From NCBI GenBank assembly GCA_027475525.1, contig JAMWFC010000116.1, positions 678,604 through 742,603 on the forward strand: 64,000 bases of DNA, read 5' to 3'. The stretch is from Macrolepiota albuminosa (Eukaryota; Basidiomycota; Agaricomycetes; Agaricales; Agaricaceae). Shown here piece by piece: positions 22,632 through 34,788 of the stretch. The notes beneath the pieces were generated by a model. The model worked only from the letters and a program-made list of their open reading frames with translations, ran no database searches and was not told the DNA's origin. Both the position numbers and the translations under genes were made by a program. How positions within the stretch are numbered: the first letter of the stretch is position 1; the number at the start of each line of letters is the position of its first letter.

Positions 22632-23558
22632 TGATGACGCCCAAAGTTTGGTCAGTAACAAATGTAGCTGGGGTGTTACCGTACCAAGAGTTTGCGTTGG
22701 GCGCGCTATAAGTGATGTGAGGAGTCCCGGGCAGGTCCCAGAGAACATGCCTGTGAAAATAGGGTAAAGTCGGTAACGAGGTCGGCAAGGGTAAAGCGCT
22801 AAGGTAAAGCGCCTAGGGAAGGAGCGGTAAGTGAACACGGCAAAGGTAAGCGGCAAGAGTACGGTATGCTTAGTGAAGTCTAAGCGTCGATAATGCCCGC
22901 CGTAGTTGCAAGGCGCGAGGGTGTCGAGTGTTGGCGAGCGTCTGCAACTGCCGATGAGTTTGACGTTGCCGACCGTAAATAAAATTCTGAGCGTAAGGGA
23001 GACTGAAGAAAGGGGAGTAGTGAACTCTGGTCTATTCATCTGATGGTGATTGTACAAGTCGGTAAGTACTTTTATACTACAAAGAGTTCGCCGTCACCAG
23101 TGGTCAAAGAGCGGTAAACTAGAAAATTTCATAGGGGTAGCTCCAACAGTTTCAGATCCCTGCCATCCATTCAAGACCCTTAGCGCCACCAGGCGGCAGA
23201 TCGCGGTGCTAAACCATCAGCCCATCACCCTTCTGTCTGTCCAAAACGCTAAGCGATGTCAGGCGCCAAATCGAGGCGCTAAGCGATGTCGGACGCCAAG
23301 GTCAAACGCCAAGCTGTCCGTCAGTTTTTGATAGATCATCAAGCTTCTCGCTAAGCGCTGTCATCAGTGACTGATGCCATCTGTCAGTTGTCATTTTGTC
23401 TGCCGTCGGCGCTATCATTGATCGGATCTGCTTCTTGCCATGCGTGGCTGTCAAATATCGCCAAAATTGGATAATTAGCGCGCGCTAAGGTATTTTGAGT
23501 TGGTGCCGCGTTGCCGTCGTCTGCCGTTGATGCGCTGATCCTGTATGGGGTCCTATCA
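22632..23558 (-). repeat. LTR-c: 5' LTR of the inner element
   Basis: 927 bp. It is followed by CTGT, the target duplication, and then by the remainder of the outer element's internal region. Confidence 0.92.
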
Positions 23559-23652
23559 CTGTGCGTTCTTGAGATTTTGTTTATAGTCCTGGCGCATGAG
23601 TTTGGACTTCGTTTCTTCTCCCCATTTTTATCTGGCGCTCTATTAGAATAAT

Positions 23653-26034
23653 ATGTCCTTCTGTATTCCAACTCCGCCTCCAGTACCATCTCGTGAGGCT
23701 CAAGACGCTGCCTCCACCTATATTGAAAAGGCGAACAACTTCATTAGGCGCATCGAAGGTGTGGGTGCAGAGGCGCCTTCTAACTTGGTTGTTGCTGTGA
23801 TGAAGTTGTTGGAACGCTGGTATGAGGTTCGCGTTCTTGGCGTAGGGTGGGATAGAGAGATTGAAGTGCGGGAGTGGTGCCAAGCCCACTATGTTGACAA
23901 TCGTGGCGCCGAGTGGTTAGCGCCTTTCTCCAGATTTGTAAGTCTCTATCAGTACTTCCGCCTTATTACTGATTGGGTCCCTAGGCGCCTCCTCCTGTCC
24001 CCACTATTGAGGATGAATTAGAGGATATCCTTTCTGGTGCCTTGCTGATGACGGTAAGCACGCCTGTGCCTGAGTAAGTATTTCTGATCCTGATTTCTGA
24101 CTTAGCTGTGGTCTGACTTGTCTCCTCATAGCAAACAGGAGGTGCTGGCACCCTTGGCACAGATGCAGGTGGAGGAGGAACTCTCTACTGCCGCCTCTCA
24201 TGATGCTAAGGAGATTACGAGGGCGCTAGAAGAGCGGGCACGTGCACAGGCTTTGGCGGAGGAGATGGAGGAGATCGACCGTGGGAGGGCACCAGTCGCC
24301 AAGGAACAGAGCAAGGTTTCGCATGCCAGCAGTGCACAGAGCCTGGCACTGCCGGCTAGCAGGAAGGGCTCTCCAGTAAAGCCGGGTAAGGCTTTGAAGA
24401 AAGTGTGTTTTTGCCTATTCTTGCCGCTGCCGTGCCACGCTAACCACTGTTTCCAAGTCTTGCAAGGGAAAGGCTCCCCAGTATGCGGTAAGTGTTCTTT
24501 TAGACCTAGGTGGTGTTTACCAACCTATGTCTGCAGGCGCCAATGCAGACTACCTTTACCAATTCTGAATTGAAGAGTCTGCTGGCGCCACGCTGGGAAG
24601 ACGCCGTCCTTGATGAGGGAATGGATGTGGGAGTTGTCTTGCCCAAGATGAAGAACAAGAAGACTGTTGCGCTCATGGCAAGGCAGGAATTTAAAGATTC
24701 CCAGGGCGCGGTAAGCCTACCACTTTTTCTGTTACCGTGCTTACTGACTTAGTTACCAGTGCGACAAATGCTGGGCTGACAACGACCCAGAGGGGTGCTG
24801 GTACCCTACTGGTAGTCAGCCCTGCTATCGGTGCAGGACCCTTAAACGAGCTTGTACTCTGGATGGTGCCAAGAGTTGCGAGCGTGGGGGAGCTCCCGAT
24901 GCAGTAGTGGAACGCACTTTTAGTCGTGCCGTCTTGGTCAAGAGAGCGTGAGAGTTCATTGAGAGAGAGAAGAAGAAGAAAGCTGCTGGAGACGCAGCAA
25001 CAATCAGCAAGAGTTCCCTGGCGCTGCCAACGCGTCAAGGGGATGAAAACAAAACCATCGGCAACTGTGGCACCGGTGAGCGCCAAGGGACTACGGTCCC
25101 TTCAAAACGACCAGTCTCTTTGCCTGCCAAGGGAAAGGGCAAGGCCAAACGTACACGGGTAGAGTCTCCTCCCTCTACCCCTGGAGACGTGGAGATGGAG
25201 GAACTGGAGAAGGCACTTGCCGCCAGCTGCCTACCGCCAAGGGACACTGAAGCCGGGCCCAGCAAGTTGCTTTCCCCCATCCACCTGAGAGGGGCTTCTC
25301 TGCTGACTGCCAACGAGGACGATGCGGTAATGGACCCGCCGCCAAGGGAAGAGCCCCAAGAGGCAGAACCTATGGTGGCAACAACCAGGGGAGAAGGAAG
25401 CCCCCCGGCAATGGCTGGTGATGAGGACGTGGATGGGGAGCCAGACGAGACCTTGGCGACCCAGTGTGAAGGTGACGAGGAGGAGGCCCCTGCAAAGGAG
25501 GCGGTAGCGGAAGAAGAGGAGGGAGCAGCAAGAGTTGCCAGGGAGGAGCCAGAGTGGCACTGGCTGCCTATCTACGGTAACGTTGCCCCTTGAGAGGTAT
25601 CAGACCCTGAGGACGTTGCCGGATTGGAGCCAAGGCGCCCTGTAATCGCCAGGATCAACCCCGCCTGGACTCCTCAGCCTGAACCGACGGTTACTGGCGA
25701 CACCTTCCAGTGGCTGGGGCAAGACCTCATCTACCCAGTCATTGCGCTCAATCCTCACGATGTGTTGGAGAGGTACTTCCGGAGGGTGGCAACGATGGAG
25801 TCAGCAATGGAGTGGGAACAAGAACAAGTCTGGGGCCAGCTCATGGCACTTCGCTTGCGCTATTCTAACTTGGGTTGCAGCCTGCATGTCCTGCGTAATT
25901 ACCAAGCAGATTGCCAAGCTGCCCTGGACTGGCAAACCGCTAACAATATCTTGCCTGGCAACCTCCTTCCCCTTTGCGACTCCTCTTTACCAGTGTTGGA
26001 TGACTCTTTGCCCATGGACAACAATAGTAACTGA
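23653..26034 (+). pseudogene. Antisense accessory gene of the outer gypsy element (two nonsense changes)
   Basis: Paralogue of the gene at 14368, with exons 23653-23937, 23985-24053, 24106-24402, 24458-24487, 24537-24710 and 24760-26034. Exons 1-5 match in length and every intron is phase 0. The cysteine cluster at 24760-24855 keeps all six Cys in CX2CX8CX8CX2CX6C. Intron 3 has donor GTGTGT in place of GTGAGT. Two stops interrupt exon 6: TGA at 24949-24951 where the paralogue has an Arg codon, and TGA at 25591-25593 where it has TGG. Both are explained by transitions. The tail reaches its natural stop at 26032-26034. The cluster is retained while the rest decays. The function is unknown. Confidence 0.8.
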
Positions 26035-28073
26035 GCAGACCTTAGCGTAGAGTAGCCGCTGTATAAGTTTTTCTTTTTGTTACCGTCGTAAAATTTTACT
26101 ATCTTGCCCCCTCGTTTTTGAGTGTCAGAATAAGTCCCATAGCCTGGGTTAGCGCAACAGCACAGGGGAAAGAAAGTACAGTAAAAAGAAAGCAGGCGGC
26201 AAGCCTGAAATTTTGAGGAAAAAGGGAAACGCTCAGTAAATCATCATAGCAAAAAACCCTTGGCGAGAGTTGCACAATGCGCTATGCGTTGGTGACACGC
26301 TAGCGCTGCGACTTGACTATGTAAGGAAATGTCTGTTGAATATAGTATAGTAAGTATCGGCAAGAAGGATAAGTAAGATAAGTAATAGAAAAAGGGAGCT
26401 CATCAATATATTCTTTTCTAATCATTTTCTTCTTCTTCTATCAGAGTCGGCAAATCATCATCATCCAATAAGTCAGTTTCTTCAAGTTCCCTAAGTTTAG
26501 CGGTGTTGATATCTAGCGCTTCCAGCAGCAAGTCAATGTGTTCTCTAGCGAGGTATGGCACTAAGCGAAAGGCGGCAACAGGTCGATGCAGTACTGAACC
26601 ATCTAATTCACAGAGCATGTAAGCGCCTCCATGGTTATGAGAGATAACTACCAAAGGTCCCAAATAGCATGGGCGCATTTTCTTATTGTATGAGGTTTCA
26701 ATTTTGGAGTTGCGCATAAGTACTAGCGCTCCTCTCGGGAAGTTGTAATCCTTGATAGTAGCACTATGCTTGGTTTCGAATCGCAGGGCTGCTTGGCGAC
26801 GGGCACTAAAGACTACCTCGTGGAGTCGCTCTAAATCTTCCTTCCTTCGCTGTAGATCAATGGCTTGTCTGGCGATCAGATCAGTAGTTGCTAAGATACT
26901 GTTAGGTGCTGGCTGAAGGTAGGTTGCTTCTATAATGTCGGCAGGAAGTAAAGGGTGGGTGCCAGTAGCCGTGTAATAGGGAGAACAACTCATGCGCTTA
27001 CGAATGGTAACTCTTTCTGACCAAAATACTGAATATGTTGCCTCACTCCAACGAGACTCGTCGCCATTGACTGCCTTGAAGAGTGCTTGCCAAATGTCAA
27101 AGTGGGGTCTCTCTACCAGGCCATTGGCACGCTTGTTGTAGCCAGATACTCGAATGTGATGAATGTTGTATTTCTTGGTGAGATATGTTAGCGCTTTGAT
27201 AATTGGCGCACCGTTATCTGTGACGATTTCTCTTAGCGCTCCCCAACGGCAAATGACGTCCTCAAATAGGCACTTGGCAACCGCCTCCGTATTTTCTCTC
27301 TGAAGCATTCGAAATTCAGGCCAGTGGATTAGCAAGCAACGACCTTGAATGATGTACTTGTAGCGACCAGATTTGGGCATATGCATGGTATCAACATAAA
27401 TTTTGCTGAAGAGGGGAGCTGGTGTTGCAGTGGTTGGTGGGATAAGCACTTGACATGTCTGTTGAATTTGACAAAAGTGGCAAGTCCTAATGTACCAGGC
27501 GATGTCGGCACTAACGTGTGGCCACCAGAATCGTTCTAACAAAGAGGCTTGGGTAGCATACAAACCTCTATGTCCTAGTTCATCATGCATGGCACGCAGG
27601 ACTCATAAGCGACTTTCTGGCTTGATGATTAGCTTGTGAGCGCCATCACAATTTTGTCTCCAAAGTCGATTGTCAGTAAAGAAGAAGTGGGTGGCATATT
27701 GGATAAAGGTCGCATATTGTTCGTCGGTAAGGTCTGCGGGTTGCTTAAGGTCTTGTATCCATCGTTCAACTATTAATAGATGACTGTCTTCTGCCTTTGC
27801 CTTGGCAGATCGGGGAACGGTGTTGTAGGTCAGGTTTCTGCTGTCTTCTCTTAGCGGATGGGGTTCTTGTATGACTTTTACTGGAGGCAAGTCTTGTTCA
27901 AGAATGCTTGCTGTGTAGAATGTGAGAGGTGCGCTAAAGGTTTCAGGGCGGTAAGGGACAATGGGATGTAAAAGGATACTGGTAGGCTGTTGCCGTCGTA
28001 ATAAGGGGATAGGCTGTTGTATGAGGTGCACAAAACCATGTAATCAGTCGATCCAGTCCTCGAAATCGCTATC

Positions 28074-28227
28074 TGCCTGTGGATCCACTGCCGGGTCGCC
28101 AGGCTGCCGTGGTCACCTAGAGAGTCCATCTGGTCCATGGAAAGAGCTCTTGCCTGTGGATCCACTGCCGGGTCGCCAGGCTGCCGTGGTCACCTAGAGA
28201 GTCCATCTGGTCCATGGAAAGAGCTCT
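28074..28227. repeat. 77-bp tandem duplication 8 (probable assembly artefact)
   Basis: tgcctgtggatccactg... recurs at exactly +77 in the outer pol. The inner pol at about 18470-18540 has a single copy. Confidence 0.95.
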
Positions 28228-29818
28228 TGACATGTACCAACTCAAAGTGAAACATGAGGATAGTGACTACCCACCAGTTCATACTAGCGGATGGCTGGAT
28301 ATCGGGATTCTGCAGCATGCCTTTGATGTACCTAGCGTCGACTTCAACAATAAGGTTCCGCACGCCAATCAAATACATCTTTAGCGACCGGAAGGCTTTG
28401 AAGAGTCCATAGAGCTCTAGCTTGGGCTGACTGTAGCGAGATTCCCGGTTGTTTAGCGTGATGGACCCAAAGCGGTTGTAGTGTTGCTGTTTCCGATTGT
28501 CGCTAAGGCACTGACACAAGAAGTAGCCAACGGCAATGTACGAGGTATCCACCACCAGGATAACAGGGTCAGCAGAGCTATAGTCGATGGAAAGTAGGGG
28601 CTTAGCGTCTTGTAGGGCTTTTACCAAATCGCGTTGTGCAGTGACCTGGTCTGGCCCAAACTCAAAGGGCTCGTTAGCGTGGGTGAGTCAGTTAAGGGCA
28701 TGTGCACGATGGGCAAAATTCTTGACAAATATCCTAAGAATGCCTATGGTACCAAGAAAGGCGTGAACTTCAGATAAGTCGCGGCAAGGACCCCATCACT
28801 CCAGGAGTGCTAAGCAAGACTTGTTAGGAACTCATCCATTAGGAGTGCAGATGTGACCAAGTATTTTGAACCTTGGCGCACAAAGAAGGAGCTTATGGCC
28901 GCTAAAGGTACCACCGCTATACTTCATACGTTGGAGAACTCGATTGAGCAGCAGGAAAAACTCCCATAGCGCTAAGCGAATGTTGGAGTTCTTGTGATGG
29001 ATCACCAGTAAGCCGTTTACAAGTCGCCAGTCTTTGTGACGCCAACATCATCAATGAAGCTTAAGACATCATGCGGTATTTTGGGCTGGAGGATGAAAGT
29101 AATGTCGTCATGGAATATAGGGACTGAGTTTGTCCAGCCCATCAGCAAAGTAACTAGGCGCAACGTGCTAAACGGAGTTTGAAAAGTGGTAAGGTCTTGG
29201 GAAGATGGGTGTATCAGGCATTCATCATAGCCAACGTAAAGGTCAAGGGTAGCGCCTCAAATGCGCCTGGCAAAGGATTCAGCAACATGGTCAGGAAAAG
29301 GCGGTATGCCAGAGTGTCGGATGGTAACTCTATTCAGCGGCTCGAGACTGTGGACTATGCACAGATTACCATTCTTTTTGAGGACGCAAAACCAACGGGA
29401 GCGGTAAGAACTATTGGAGAGTTCGTAGACGCCAGCCTGTATCTTGGTCCTAATAATTTGGCAGACCTCGGCTTCTATTCCAGGCAGTAATGGTCGGTTG
29501 TGCTCAGTCCACGGCACATGAGGAATGGTTGGGATTACAATAGGCGGGAAGAAATCTGTACGTAGACTGCCATGTTCCGAGTCCTCCCAAGCAAAGGCTT
29601 TATCTTGCTTAGCGACGAGATCGGTAAGGACATTCAACTCATCTTTGGTCAAAAATCCTGTGTCATGCTCCTTTGCGAATTGTTGTTGGCATTCCACGGT
29701 AAAACGTCCTGTGGGCTGAAAGGGTGGCGGATTCGGTGATAAGGTTGGCATATCGGCAAGAGGGTTGCCAATGATCTGGCGCTCGATTCTAAACGTCTCA
29801 GGAGAGTGCGTAGCGACG

Positions 29819-29972
29819 GGTTTTGTTTTAAGCGCAACTGGCTTATACTTCTTTTTGACTTGAACCCCTTTCCTTTTGGGAGCGTTAGCTTGGTTGGTTT
29901 TGTTTTAAGCGCAACTGGCTTATACTTCTTTTTGACTTGAACCCCTTTCCTTTTGGGAGCGTTAGCTTGGTT
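29819..29972. repeat. 77-bp tandem duplication 9 (probable assembly artefact)
   Basis: ggttttgttttaagcgc... recurs at exactly +77. The inner element has one copy at about 19560-19635. Confidence 0.95.
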
Positions 29973-32124
29973 ATACACAGATGTGGAAAGGGGAACTGTA
30001 GCCTGAGGAGCGGCAAGTCCAAGAACGGCAGGAGACGAGGCTCTGGGAAGGGTAGTGAGATATGTATCAGTAGATGCAATATTTTGAAATGATTCAGAAG
30101 CGGTAAGGTACAAGTATGTTAGAGCAGAGTTGGTAATGTTTGGGTTTTTCTGGGAAAGCTCAGCGTTGGTAGCGGATAAAGTAGTTAAAACTTCTTCATC
30201 AAGAAAAGCAGTGGACACAACATTTACAAGACCAGTAGAATGGTCATATTCCAGCATTAGCGCCACATTTCCGTGATCATCGCCAATCACCTCCTCGATG
30301 GTTTGTGAAAACACCTGTGGGGTCGTTCGTTGGCGTGTTGGTCAGTAAACTCCGGGGGCTTAGCAAGGGTGCCTTTTCATTGTCCCCTAGGGAACGTTGG
30401 CACTGTTTGTCGGATTCCGGAATTTGGGTCGCTAATTGTTAGGGTCATTTCATCATTGGTAACTGTCTTGACAACTGATCGTGCCAAGATGTCGAAGGGT
30501 CTGCCAAGTAGTAAGTCGTATGCCGGGGAGCGCAAAATGTGTATCTGCAAGTAGAAAGTGATGTCGCCAAGGGTGCAAGGCACATTCTTGGCGAGGCCTA
30601 GGGATCTGTCTACCATACCGTTAGCGCTCTGCATGTTTAGTATAACGGTAGGGTCATAAATGAGACCCAAATTGTTAGCGACTTCCGCTGCCATGGAAAT
30701 AATTTGAGAACCGCTGTCCACGATCGCCTCTACCTCATGCTTATTGTCTACGGTTAGCGTGACTGAGCAAATAGTGTGTGATTCTTGGGCAATGGTAAGG
30801 ATTGCGGGGTCCTCTCCATGGTCCACTGACCTAAGATAGGTCTCCACTGGGTCCACAGAGGTGGCATTAGCGATGGTGTCGGCAGGAGGCTCTTTGGTGT
30901 CGGGAGAGTCGATTGTAACAGAAAAACCAGGAAGCGCATTGTCGAGTTCATCAACCTCAGCAACGGCTGTCGCCAAGGGTTGTCAGGGAGTGACTGCTGT
31001 CTTGACCTGGTTGCAGATGTCTGGGGCAATACTACATAGTTCCTCAACTGATAAAGTGACAGCGGTTTTCATGATGCGGTTAAAGACGTGGTTTGATTTC
31101 TCTATGTCAAAAATTGGCGCAGTAGGTTGGTAACCACCTTCAGGACGCTTCTTGGGAGCGGCAAAGTTTCGTTGTGCAGGAGCATGATATCGGTCGGGAA
31201 TCCCTGAGTAGGGATGGAGAGGTGGTAAAGGCGGTTCAGGAGCGGTAGCGGATGACGATGGTTCTGGAGTGGTAGCAGGTGGTGCGGCAGGAGCAGGAGT
31301 CGGTAACTTGCTAGTGGGAGGCATTGGCTTATATCCTTTAAGAGGCTGTTTAGGCTGCTTAACTTCAACCCCATCAAAAACCTGATTCTTCAGTGAATCC
31401 AATTCCTGCTGTAGCTTAGCGATTTGCTCTTCCCATGAGAAAGTAGGGCGGTCGCCAACGCTGTCGAAGTGTAAGACCTCGTGAATCATTTGCTGTTGAG
31501 TCGCTTGATCAGGGTTGGGGTTGGCATTGCCGGAAAGCGTGCTGGTGACGATTTGTCCTGGGTTGCGCCTATGCCATTCATCTACTTGCTCCTGGAAAGA
31601 CTTCTTGTCTGGGTAGTTGGGAATGGTGGCGCCAGTGGTTAGGACTATCTTGCCGTCGATAGCCCTTCGAATTCTTCCTTGCCGAATATAATTCTCTAAA
31701 GTCACGCAGCATCCTCTGGTCATAGTATGGCCAATTTCCCCACAGAAGTGGCAAGGGCCAGATGCGGGTACGTTAGCGGGTCGGCTAGCAGTGAGGTTGG
31801 TGGTGATCATGGTTTCAATACACGTCATGGCAGAAGCGACAGTGGTGGTAATAGCAGCATTGAGCTCCTCTTTCTTAATGAAGTCGGTAGCAGGAGGCGG
31901 GATGGGAATGATACCGTTGGTTCGCTCAGGGGGTGGGCTCATCCTAGTGCATTGTATACCAATGCCAGTGTCTGTTCCCTTGAGAACCTTTTTACCGGCT
32001 TCAAAGACATCAGCAACTTTATATGGCTTCTCTGGATGATGGGCCTGCTAGACAATTTCTAGGCGACAAGCAATACGAGTCCACAATGAAGTCAGGATTC
32101 CCTGTTGGAATAGGCAATGTTCCT

Positions 32125-32278
32125 TGTTAATATAGAGCTTCATCTAGCAATTTTCTGGAACTGTCAGGGGACTCCTCATTTCTTCCTTTTCTCACTCCTT
32201 ATGTTAATATAGAGCTTCATCTAGCAATTTTCTGGAACTGTCAGGGGACTCCTCATTTCTTCCTTTTCTCACTCCTTA
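32125..32278. repeat. 77-bp tandem duplication 10 (probable assembly artefact)
   Basis: tgttaatatagagcttc... recurs at exactly +77 across the gag/LTR-S junction. Confidence 0.92.
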
Positions 32279-32532
32279 TCTCTTCACTCTCCTTCCATTC
32301 ATTCTCTTACTTCTTCTGACATTATTTCATTTTACTGTTTCTATTCTTTCAACACTATCTGTTAGTACCACTCTCAGCTCTTGAGATGTTCTGGTTCTTT
32401 AGCCACTATTCAGACAAGTGTAGGCCCTTCAGCACCACTTCCAGACTGCTTATATAAGCTGGAGTTTGCCTTTCTGACTTCTAAAGTCTGGAGATTTCCT
32501 GCCTTGTTTGCACAGTTGTTTGGTTAGTCAAT
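32239..32532 (+). repeat. Partial LTR-S (first ~295 bp)
   Basis: It begins TGTCAGGGGACTCC and stops in gttagtcaatt, where the longer copy at 56321-56849 continues. It is followed by a second copy of the gag bases agaagccatctagcaatttt, so this junction is either a local duplication or a mis-join. Confidence 0.65.
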
Positions 32533-32560
32533 TAGAAGCCATCTAGCAATTTTCTGGAAC

Positions 32561-33060
32561 TGTCAGAGGACTCCTCATTTCTTCCTTTTCTCACTCCTTA
32601 TCTCTTCACTCTCCTCCCATTCATTCTCTTACTTCTTCTGACATTATTTCATTTTACTGTTTCTATTCTTTCAACACTATCTGTTAGTACCACTCTCAGC
32701 CCTTGAGATGTTCTGGTTCTTTAGCCACCATTCAGACAAGTATGGGCCCACTCAGCACCGCTTCCAGACCACTTATATAAGCCAGAGTTTGCCAGAGTTT
32801 GCCCCTTATTTGTACAAGTGTTTGTGTAGGCAATTTTCGAGTTTTTAAGGTTTTGTTGTACTGTACAGTTGTTTCCCATGCTTCAGAGGCCCCAGAAGCG
32901 TCCAACCTGGCATAGGGAATCCCTAGACTTGTTCTCTTTGGATCTCCCTCTGCCAGGTGAGTAGCTACCTTGATATTGTCAGTATATATTCTAATACACT
33001 TTGGATCTCCCTCTGCCAGCTGTGTGACTGAGCCACAGCCTCTAGAGGTCGCCCTTACAG
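32561..33060 (+). mobile_element. Solo LTR-S, 500 bp, target site duplication GGAAC
   Basis: It begins TGTCAGAGGACTCC and ends CGCCCTTACA, with GGAAC on both sides (32556-32560 and 33061-33065) and a TATATAAGC promoter-like motif. It is inserted in the outer gag; the uninterrupted site can be read in the inner gag near 21830. Confidence 0.9.
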
Positions 33061-33836
33061 GAACTCGTGGTAATACGCAGAGAACACGCCAAGCAAGGAA
33101 GTACCGTTGTCGAATGATTCCTGAACTAATTTCTGCAACTCGTTTACTGTGTATCGGGTAGCCTCCTCTGCGCCAGGGTACAACTGGATTACTGCCATCT
33201 TCCAGTCCTCATGCGAAGCGCCTTGGGCTGGAACTGGTGGTGCGGCAGGAACAAAGGCGGCAAACTCAGCAAGACCTGTCCATGTCTCTGCTGTGTCATA
33301 AGACACGTACCTTGCCGCGTATTCCTTCATCTGTGTGTGGTCGGTAATTCCACAATCCCTGAATAGATACTCTAATTCTTTAAAATACTGGGAGAGCTCC
33401 CGTGGCTTGGACTTGTCTCATTTCAGTGCCGAGAAGTGGTTACGTGGTGGCATGCGCTGGACTTGTTGTTCCATAGCGACTGTGTTGGCGAGTTCGGTTA
33501 GCGGAGGTGGTGAAGGAGTTCTAGGTAATTGCAACAGGGTAAGGGAAATAACGAGTTGAGAAAGCGGTATTAAAGGAGTAATGGGGGTAACTGGTTGTGG
33601 TACGGCAAATGGCGATGCTAAGGAGTCGTCGGTGCTATAATCAAGGGAATGTGGGAAGAGATCAGGAAATGCGTCTACAGTGGCATTCTGTAGTTCCTGT
33701 GCAAGAGAGAGACCCGGTAAGGCACCAGGTGGTTGTGGAGTTGATGGATGGGAAGGAGCTATGTCTTCTGCCGACTGCTCTAGCAGATGGCATCTACACT
33801 GGAGACAGGTTTCTGGCAGAATTCTGCCCTAGAGGT

Positions 33837-33854
33837 CCCTCACGGTGGGCTCCA
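33837..33854 (-). promoter_or_regulatory. Primer-binding-type site of the outer element
   Basis: The minus strand reads TGGAGCCCACCGTGAGGG, one transition from the inner copy, three bases from the 5' LTR. Confidence 0.55.
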
Positions 33855-33857
33855 ATT

Positions 33858-34788
33858 TGATGATGCCCAAAGTTTGGTCAGAAACAAATATAACAATAGT
33901 GTTACCATACCAAAGGCTTGCGTTGGGCATGCTAAAAGTTATGTGAGGAGTCCCAGGCAGGTCCCAGAGAACGTGCCTACAAAAATAAAGTGAAGTCAGT
34001 AATGGGGTCGGCAAGTGTTAAGCGCTAAGGTAAAGCGCCTAGGGAAGAAGCGGTAAGTGAACACGGCAAAGGTAAGCGGCAAGAACACCGTAAGCTTAGC
34101 GAAGTCTAAGTAACGTTAATGCCTGCCGTAGCTGCAAGGCGCGAGTGTGTCGAGTGTTAGCGAGAGTCTGCAACTGCCGACAAGTTTGACGTTGCCGACC
34201 GTAAATGAGGTCTTGAGCGTAAGGGAGACTGAAGTAAGGAGAGCAGGAAACTCTGTTCTGTCTGGTTCTATGATACAAGTCGGTAAGTACTTTTATACTA
34301 CAATGAGTTCACCGTCGCCAGTGGCCAATGACACCAAAGTGCGGTAAACTAGAAAATTTTATAGGAGTAGCTCCAACGGTTTCAGATCCCTACCATCCAT
34401 TCAAGACCCTTAGTGACGCCAGGTGGCAGATTGCAACACTAAACCATCAATCCATCACTCTTCTGTCTGTCAGAACACCTAAGCAATGTCAGGTGCCAAA
34501 TCGGGGTGCTAAGCGGTGTCAGACGCCAAAGTCAAACGCCAAGCTGTCTGTCAGTTTTTGATAGATCATCAGGCTTCTCCTTAAGCACTGTCATCAGTGA
34601 CTGATGCCATCTGTCAGTTGTCATTCTGTCTGCCGTCAGCACTATCATTGATCGGATCTGCTTCTTGCTGTACCCGGCCGTCAAATATCACCAAAATTGG
34701 ATAATTAGCACGTGCTAAGGAATCCTAAGCCTGTGCCGTGTTGCCGTAGCCTGCTGTTGATGCGCTGATCCTGTATGGGGTCCTATCA
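33858..34788 (-). repeat. LTR-d: 5' LTR of the outer element
   Basis: 931 bp, equal in length to LTR-a and sharing its diagnostic variants. Confidence 0.92.

Larger units (their letters stand above)
13194..23558 (-). mobile_element. Inner Ty3/gypsy element, same family, lacks RT
   Basis: The LTRs are 13194-14197 (1004 bp, or 927 without the 77-bp duplication at 13844) and 22632-23558 (927 bp). It is flanked by the target duplication CTGT at 13190-13193 and 23559-23562; the intact site is visible in this element's own copy of the same region (near 14277). It is inserted in the outer element in the same orientation. Contents from right to left are gag, a pol deleted for most of reverse transcriptase, and an antisense spliced gene. 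The LTR pair differs mainly by transitions and looks younger than the outer pair. Without RT it could have moved only in trans, or lost RT after insertion. Confidence 0.88.
26418..30376 (-). pseudogene. pol of the outer gypsy element (RT, RNase H, integrase; decayed)
   Basis: Minus-strand order from the right: linker (29649-30314), RT fingers (FAWEDSEHG, VYELSNSSYRSRWFCVLKK, 29257-29751), palm with FIDDV near 29050 in place of the usual YIDD, a deletion just after it, then the RT connection (28680-28980) with stops. RNase H follows (VDTSYIAVGYFLCQ, 28190-28627). The integrase is one long frame, 26418-27590 (390 codons), with the HHCC-type region (HRGLYATQ, CHFCQ) and the residues in VDTMHM, TDNGAP and NGLVERPH, ending in an acidic tail DDDDLPTLIEEEEND. 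The 77-bp duplications at 28074 and 29819 disturb the frame artificially; the remaining stops are real. I see no chromodomain in this family. Confidence 0.85.
30377..33474 (-). pseudogene. Gag and protease of the outer gypsy element, split by LTR-S
   Basis: This corresponds to 20038-22248. The start codon is at 33474 (MEQQVQ...). 33055-33330 keeps the N-terminal gag (QLYPGAEEATRYT). 30983-31942 keeps the zinc knuckle region (CHFCGEIGHTMTRGCC) and the linker; 30377-30976 keeps the protease with DSGS and LLLGRPFDIL. It is broken by the LTR-S insertion at 33060-32561 with an associated duplication down to about 32125, by a TGG-to-TGA change near codon 19, and by a frame break near 30980. It is non-functional. 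Confidence 0.88.
12184..34788 (-). mobile_element. Outer Ty3/gypsy element with antisense gene, invaded by a relative
   Basis: The flanking LTRs are 12184-13114 and 33858-34788, each exactly 931 bp, running TGATGA...TATCA. Orientation is minus: a purine tract (GGGGGGAGA on the minus strand) abuts the left LTR and a primer-binding-type site abuts the right LTR. Contents from right to left are gag (30377-33474), pol (26418-30376), then an oppositely transcribed gene (23653-26034). The stretch between the left LTR and that gene is split by the inner element 13194-23558. The host-site duplication is ACGT on the left and ACAT on the right. The unbroken paralogue at 1259-1266 reads atatatgc, which supports the insertion. 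Many stops show that it is dead. Confidence 0.88.

Noticed and set aside
13194..34788. Two tandem gypsy elements sharing one LTR
   Set aside because: LTR lengths, shared variants and the CTGT duplication fit nesting better than an LTR-sharing tandem.
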